From Lentzea flava (GTDB lineage Bacteria; Actinomycetota; Actinomycetes; Mycobacteriales; Pseudonocardiaceae), in the NCBI RefSeq assembly GCF_014648475.1, contig NZ_BMRE01000062.1, forward strand, positions 1 through 42,228: 42,228 nucleotides of DNA, read 5' to 3'. Both the position numbers and the translations under genes were made by a program. This document shows, one piece after another, positions 39,304 through 42,228 of this stretch. Within the stretch, counting starts at the first letter, position 1, and each line of letters begins with the position of its first letter. The notes below the pieces were generated by a model. That model was not told the origin of the DNA. It saw only the letters and a program-made list of their open reading frames with translations, and did no database searches.

Positions 39304-40284
39304 TCAGCGCAGGCCGCCGGCGCGCTCCTCGCGTGCCTTCTCGATCCGCAGCTCCAGCGCCTCGAACCACTCCTCGCCCTGCGGACCGCAGCTGTCGCGG
39401 ATCTCGAACTTGAGCTCCGAGGTGTTGGCGTTCAGGGTGCGCACCATGCCCAGTCCCTGGTCGACCTGGGCGCGGAGCTCGAGGTGCGACTGGGCGAGGT
39501 GCGTTGCGGCGGCGTGCATCTCGGCGCGAGCCCGGCCCGGCAGGCCCAGGCGATGCGGGGCGAACCGCGCTCGCCGCACCAGCTGCGACATCGTGCGCAT
39601 CGACGTCTGGGCCGACTGGTAGGCCAGGTGCGCGGTGTCGGCGCACTGGTAGGACTCGCGGTGGAAGGTGCGCAGCGCGTGGAACTCGACGTCCGGCCGG
39701 CCTGGCGGACGGGTGCGCAGCTGCACCAGGCGTGCCTGCACCTGGTCGGCCTGCCGGCGCACGCGGTCGTTCTGGGCGCGGACGCGGCGCAACACGCGGT
39801 CCGCCTCCGCGGCCGCCGTGCGGACCTCGCCAAGCGTGACTCGCCGCGGGCGCCGGTCCCAGAGCGACACGGCGATGAGCGCGCCGATGCCCGCGGCCGC
39901 CGCACCGAGGAGCGGGCCCATGCCGTCCTCGATGACGTGCTCGCCGGGGTTCAACGTCAGGAAGGCGGTCGCGTTCATCACGCCGAGCAATGCCAGAGCC
40001 CGCGCGAGCATCCCCGGCCAGCGCTTGACCAGCCGCTGACGCCGCAGCCGCCCGTTCCTGTTCAGCACCGACCGGACCAGCACCAGGGCCAGCGGCAGCG
40101 ACCCGGTCGAGGCCCACAGCCACTCCTGGAGGTAGACCGCCTGAGCCTGCGACGCACCGGCCACGATGTGCGCCGCGATCGCCGGTGCCACCAGCAGCAT
40201 GGTCAGCGGCAGACCGAAGAACAGCAGGAACAGGCCGAGCAGCGGGACGGCACACCCGCACCCGCCGCGTCTGGCGGGCGTCAA
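39304..40284 (-). CDS. Four-helix membrane protein with cytoplasmic coiled coil, function unknown
   Basis: 326-aa protein. Four hydrophobic segments occupy residues about 15-45, 60-80, 100-118 and 130-148. The rest is hydrophilic and helix-rich (EADRVLRRVRAQNDRVRRQA, then QVQARLVQLR), giving a long cytoplasmic coiled coil. No domain is recognised. The TTG start at 40284 overlaps the stop of the upstream gene by 4 bp (TTGA), so the pair is translated together; a longer in-frame reading upstream overlaps the neighbour and is rejected. Its partner is the soluble coiled-coil protein at 40281. Confidence 0.72.
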   Translation of the reverse strand: MTPARRGGCGCAVPLLGLFLLFFGLPLTMLLVAPAIAAHIVAGASQAQAVYLQEWLWASTGSLPLALVLVRSVLNRNGRLRRQRLVKRWPGMLARALALLGVMNATAFLTLNPGEHVIEDGMGPLLGAAAAGIGALIAVSLWDRRPRRVTLGEVRTAAAEADRVLRRVRAQNDRVRRQADQVQARLVQLRTRPPGRPDVEFHALRTFHRESYQCADTAHLAYQSAQTSMRTMSQLVRRARFAPHRLGLPGRARAEMHAAATHLAQSHLELRAQVDQGLGMVRTLNANTSELKFEIRDSCGPQGEEWFEALELRIEKAREERAGGLR

Positions 40285-40787
40285 CGACGCCTGCCGGACC
40301 GGCGGCGGGCGGGCGCCAGAGCGGTCGCGCCGGATCCGTTGAGCACCTTGTCGATGACGTCGGCGACTCCGCCGGTGAGGTCGGAGTGGTGCCGCACGAG
40401 CGCGGTGGTGAAGTGCTGGGTCAGCTCGATGTACGCACGGCGTTCGGCCAGCGGCAGCCCCGGTTCGACGGTCGCGCGCTGCATGTTGACCATGCACTCG
40501 CGCAGCGCCTGCGCGCTGTTGTCGGCGCGGCCCAGCTCCTTGCGCATCTGCCGCAGCGACGCCGAGGACTCCTGCCTGCGCTGGTCCAGCAGTTTGAGCT
40601 TGATCTCCTTGGCGTCGGCGGCCTGGGTCTCCTCCAGGCGGATCCGGCGCATCTCCGCGTCCAGGGCGTACGACTCGGCGACGTGCCTGCCCGCCGGGCC
40701 CAACGGCTTCAACGACTCCGCGATGCGCTTCACCGATTCGCCGAACACGACGTTGTCGCCGGTCACGCGGATCAACTCGTCTGCCAC
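40281..40787 (-). CDS. Soluble coiled-coil protein, function unknown
   Basis: 168-aa cytoplasmic protein, mainly alpha-helical, with charged heptad-like runs (RRIRLEETQAADAKEIKLKL, LLDQRRQESSASLRQM) and a very basic C-terminus (ARRRSGRRR). No family recognised. The GTG start at 40787 is 65 bp from the divergent epoxide hydrolase start. It is translationally coupled to the membrane protein downstream, so the two probably form one complex, with this protein binding the partner coiled coil. Confidence 0.72.
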   Translation of the reverse strand: MADELIRVTGDNVVFGESVKRIAESLKPLGPAGRHVAESYALDAEMRRIRLEETQAADAKEIKLKLLDQRRQESSASLRQMRKELGRADNSAQALRECMVNMQRATVEPGLPLAERRAYIELTQHFTTALVRHHSDLTGGVADVIDKVLNGSGATALAPARRRSGRRR

Positions 40788-40852
40788 GGCGGGTTAATCC
40801 GACCGGCCGCGCGGAGCGTTACAGGGCAAACGACTCGGTAGCATCGGGTGGC

Positions 40853-42067
40853 GTGCTGGAGCCCACGCCGATCCACGTGTCCGACGAGGTTCTCGACGAC
40901 CTCAAAGCCCGCCTCGCTCGCACGCGCGCGCCGCTGGACGAGGGCAACGACGACTGGTCGTACGGCGTCCCGGCGAGCTACCTGAGCGAACTGGTCGACT
41001 ACTGGCGCACCGACTTCGACTGGCGCAAGGCCGAGGCCGCGATCAACGCCTACGACCACCACCAGGTGACCGTGAGGAACATCCCGCTGCACTTCCTGCG
41101 CAAACCCGGCCGCGGACCCCGCCCGATCCCGCTGATCCTCACCCACGGCTGGCCGTGGACGTTCTGGCACTGGTCGAAGGTGATCGACCCGCTCGCCGAC
41201 CCCGCCGCGTCCGGCGGTGACCCCGCCGACGCGTTCGACGTCATCGTGCCGTCCCTGCCCGGCTTCGGTTTCCCCGGCCCGCTCACCGGCTTTCCCGACG
41301 TCAACTTCTGGAAGGTCGCCGACCTCTGGCACGTCCTGATGACCGAGACCCTGGGCTACGAGAAGTACGCCGCCGGGGGCTGCGACATCGGCGGGATCGT
41401 CTCCAGCCAGCTCGGCCACAAGTACGCCGACGCGCTGTACGGCATCCACATCGGTTCCGGACTGCCGCTCGACTTCTTCACCGGCCCCCGCGCCTGGGAC
41501 TTCGCCCGCAACCGCCCGCTCACCGACGACCAGCCGGCCGACGTCAGGGCCCGCATCGTCGAGCAGGACCGCCGCTGGGCGTCCCACCTCGCCGTGCACA
41601 TGATCGACGGCGCCACCCTGGCCCACGGCCTGAGCGACTCCCCGGCCGGACTGCTCGCCTGGCTGCTCGAACGCTGGACCGCCTGGAGCGACAACGGCGG
41701 CGACGTCGAGTCGGTCTTCACCAGGGACGACCTGCTCACCCACGCCACGATCTACTGGGCCACCAACTCCATCGCCACCTCGATGCGCTACTACGCCAAC
41801 GCCAACCGCTACCCGTGGACCCCCTCCCACGACCGCACCCCGGTCGTGCAGGCCCCGACCGGCCTCACCTTCGTCACCTACGAGAACCCGCCCGGCATCC
41901 ACACCGCCGACGAGCGCGTCCGTGCGTTCGAGAACGGCCCGCAGGCTGCCTGGTTCAACCACGTCAACGTGAACGCCCACGACCACGGCGGTCACTTCAT
42001 CCCCTGGGAGAACCCGGACGCCTGGGTGAACGACCTGCGCCGCACGTTCCGCGGCCGCAGGCCCTGA
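40853..42067 (+). CDS. Epoxide hydrolase, alpha/beta fold with EHN domain
   Basis: 404-aa epoxide hydrolase of the microsomal/juvenile-hormone type. The N-terminal EHN cap part (about 5-110) ends with the oxyanion motif HGWPW (98-102). The nucleophile is D178 in GGCDIGG, and the charge-relay His is H381 in GGHF. The enzyme opens epoxides to vicinal diols with water through an aspartyl-ester intermediate. The GTG start at 40853 is 8 bp beyond a TAGCAT (40839-40844), so the mRNA may be leaderless. It is divergent from the two-gene unknown unit. Substrate not determinable. Confidence 0.93.
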   Translation: MLEPTPIHVSDEVLDDLKARLARTRAPLDEGNDDWSYGVPASYLSELVDYWRTDFDWRKAEAAINAYDHHQVTVRNIPLHFLRKPGRGPRPIPLILTHGWPWTFWHWSKVIDPLADPAASGGDPADAFDVIVPSLPGFGFPGPLTGFPDVNFWKVADLWHVLMTETLGYEKYAAGGCDIGGIVSSQLGHKYADALYGIHIGSGLPLDFFTGPRAWDFARNRPLTDDQPADVRARIVEQDRRWASHLAVHMIDGATLAHGLSDSPAGLLAWLLERWTAWSDNGGDVESVFTRDDLLTHATIYWATNSIATSMRYYANANRYPWTPSHDRTPVVQAPTGLTFVTYENPPGIHTADERVRAFENGPQAAWFNHVNVNAHDHGGHFIPWENPDAWVNDLRRTFRGRRP

Positions 42068-42112
42068 CTCACGCACTCGGATCCACGCCGCCCCGCGAAG
42101 GACTACGCCTGC

Positions 42113-42185
42113 TTTGCCCGGCTTGCGCGCGTGCTGGGGGGTGGGATGAAGGGCTCCTTCATCCACGTCAGGGGTGGATTCGAGG
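42113..42185. repeat. Dispersed palindromic intergenic element, copy 2
   Basis: Second copy of the element at 29010. TTTGCCCGG (42113-42121), GCGCGTGCTG, TGGGATGAA, CCTTC-A-TCCAC and GGGTGGAT (42172-42179) follow in the same order with small spacing changes. It contains a perfect 9-bp hairpin GGATGAAGG / CCTTCATCC with a 3-nt loop (42144-42164). It lies 46 bp after the epoxide hydrolase stop; no gene is visible from there to the window end. Confidence 0.68.
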
Positions 42186-42228
42186 GGTCGTCGCAACACA
42201 GGTGATCAACTGGCTTGGGTCAGGAGCA

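Noticed and set aside
1..42228. CRISPR arrays, tRNA or rRNA genes, transposases or prophage genes
   Set aside because: No regularly spaced direct repeats, cloverleaf-like sequence or mobile-element protein motif was seen on either strand.

Overview
The window comes from a high-GC actinobacterium. Coding frames have strongly G/C-biased third positions, GTG starts are common, and operons are joined by 4-bp ATGA/GTGA/TTGA overlaps. The gene content (Nramp relative, DUF3152, class A PBP, DivIVA-like protein, LAL regulator, PaaX) fits a filamentous actinomycete, most likely Pseudonocardiaceae. The family assignment is an inference from gene content only. No rRNA, tRNA, CRISPR array, transposase or phage gene was recognised.

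Left region (1-5260): a DUF4389 membrane protein, a single-domain universal stress protein (USP), a CBS-BON protein, a tandem USP and a lycopene beta-cyclase, all on the minus strand, then a divergent membrane protein. The last four minus-strand genes each carry a GGGAC-N4-GTCCC-like palindrome whose centre lies 65.5-67.5 bp before the start codon. This matches the dormancy (DosR/DevR) box, and USP and CBS proteins are hallmark members of that regulon.

Middle-left (5278-12831): purL and purQ, with an unusually long PurL carrying a fused PurS-like part; a Tat-exported short-chain dehydrogenase divergent from a LAL-type LuxR regulator; and a quinone-oxidoreductase-like MDR enzyme.

Catabolic island (12876-20451): a divergent cluster. 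On the minus strand are cupin dioxygenase, acyl-CoA thioesterase, aryl-CoA ligase and a fused flavin hydroxylase/old-yellow-enzyme protein. On the plus strand are a Rid-family protein, a FAH-family hydrolase and a PaaX-type repressor. Read together they suggest activation of an ortho-substituted benzoate (anthranilate or salicylate) to its CoA thioester, 5-hydroxylation, release by the thioesterase, ring cleavage by the small cupin, imine hydrolysis by the Rid protein, C-C hydrolysis by the FAH enzyme, and control by aryl-CoA-responsive PaaX. The Rid gene favours anthranilate.

Centre (20677-29100): a cupin, a CPA1 antiporter, a NarL-type two-component pair, an ABC exporter, a Spo0M homologue with a small GlsB-like membrane protein, and a WYL repressor divergent from a VOC protein. 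A near-identical 17-bp inverted repeat lies upstream of both the response regulator and the ABC exporter, and a perfect 10+7+10 inverted repeat lies at the WYL promoter.

Right region (29111-42228): a four-gene operon (DivIVA-like, USP-like, DUF3152 metalloprotease-like, GT4 glycosyltransferase); a cell-wall group (GH25 lysozyme and small proteins divergent from a class A PBP); a coupled operon of a small membrane protein, an Nramp-like transporter with altered metal-site residues and two PRC-barrel-like proteins; an unrecognised two-gene membrane/coiled-coil unit; and an epoxide hydrolase. A dispersed palindromic repeat occurs near 29.0 kb and again near 42.1 kb.
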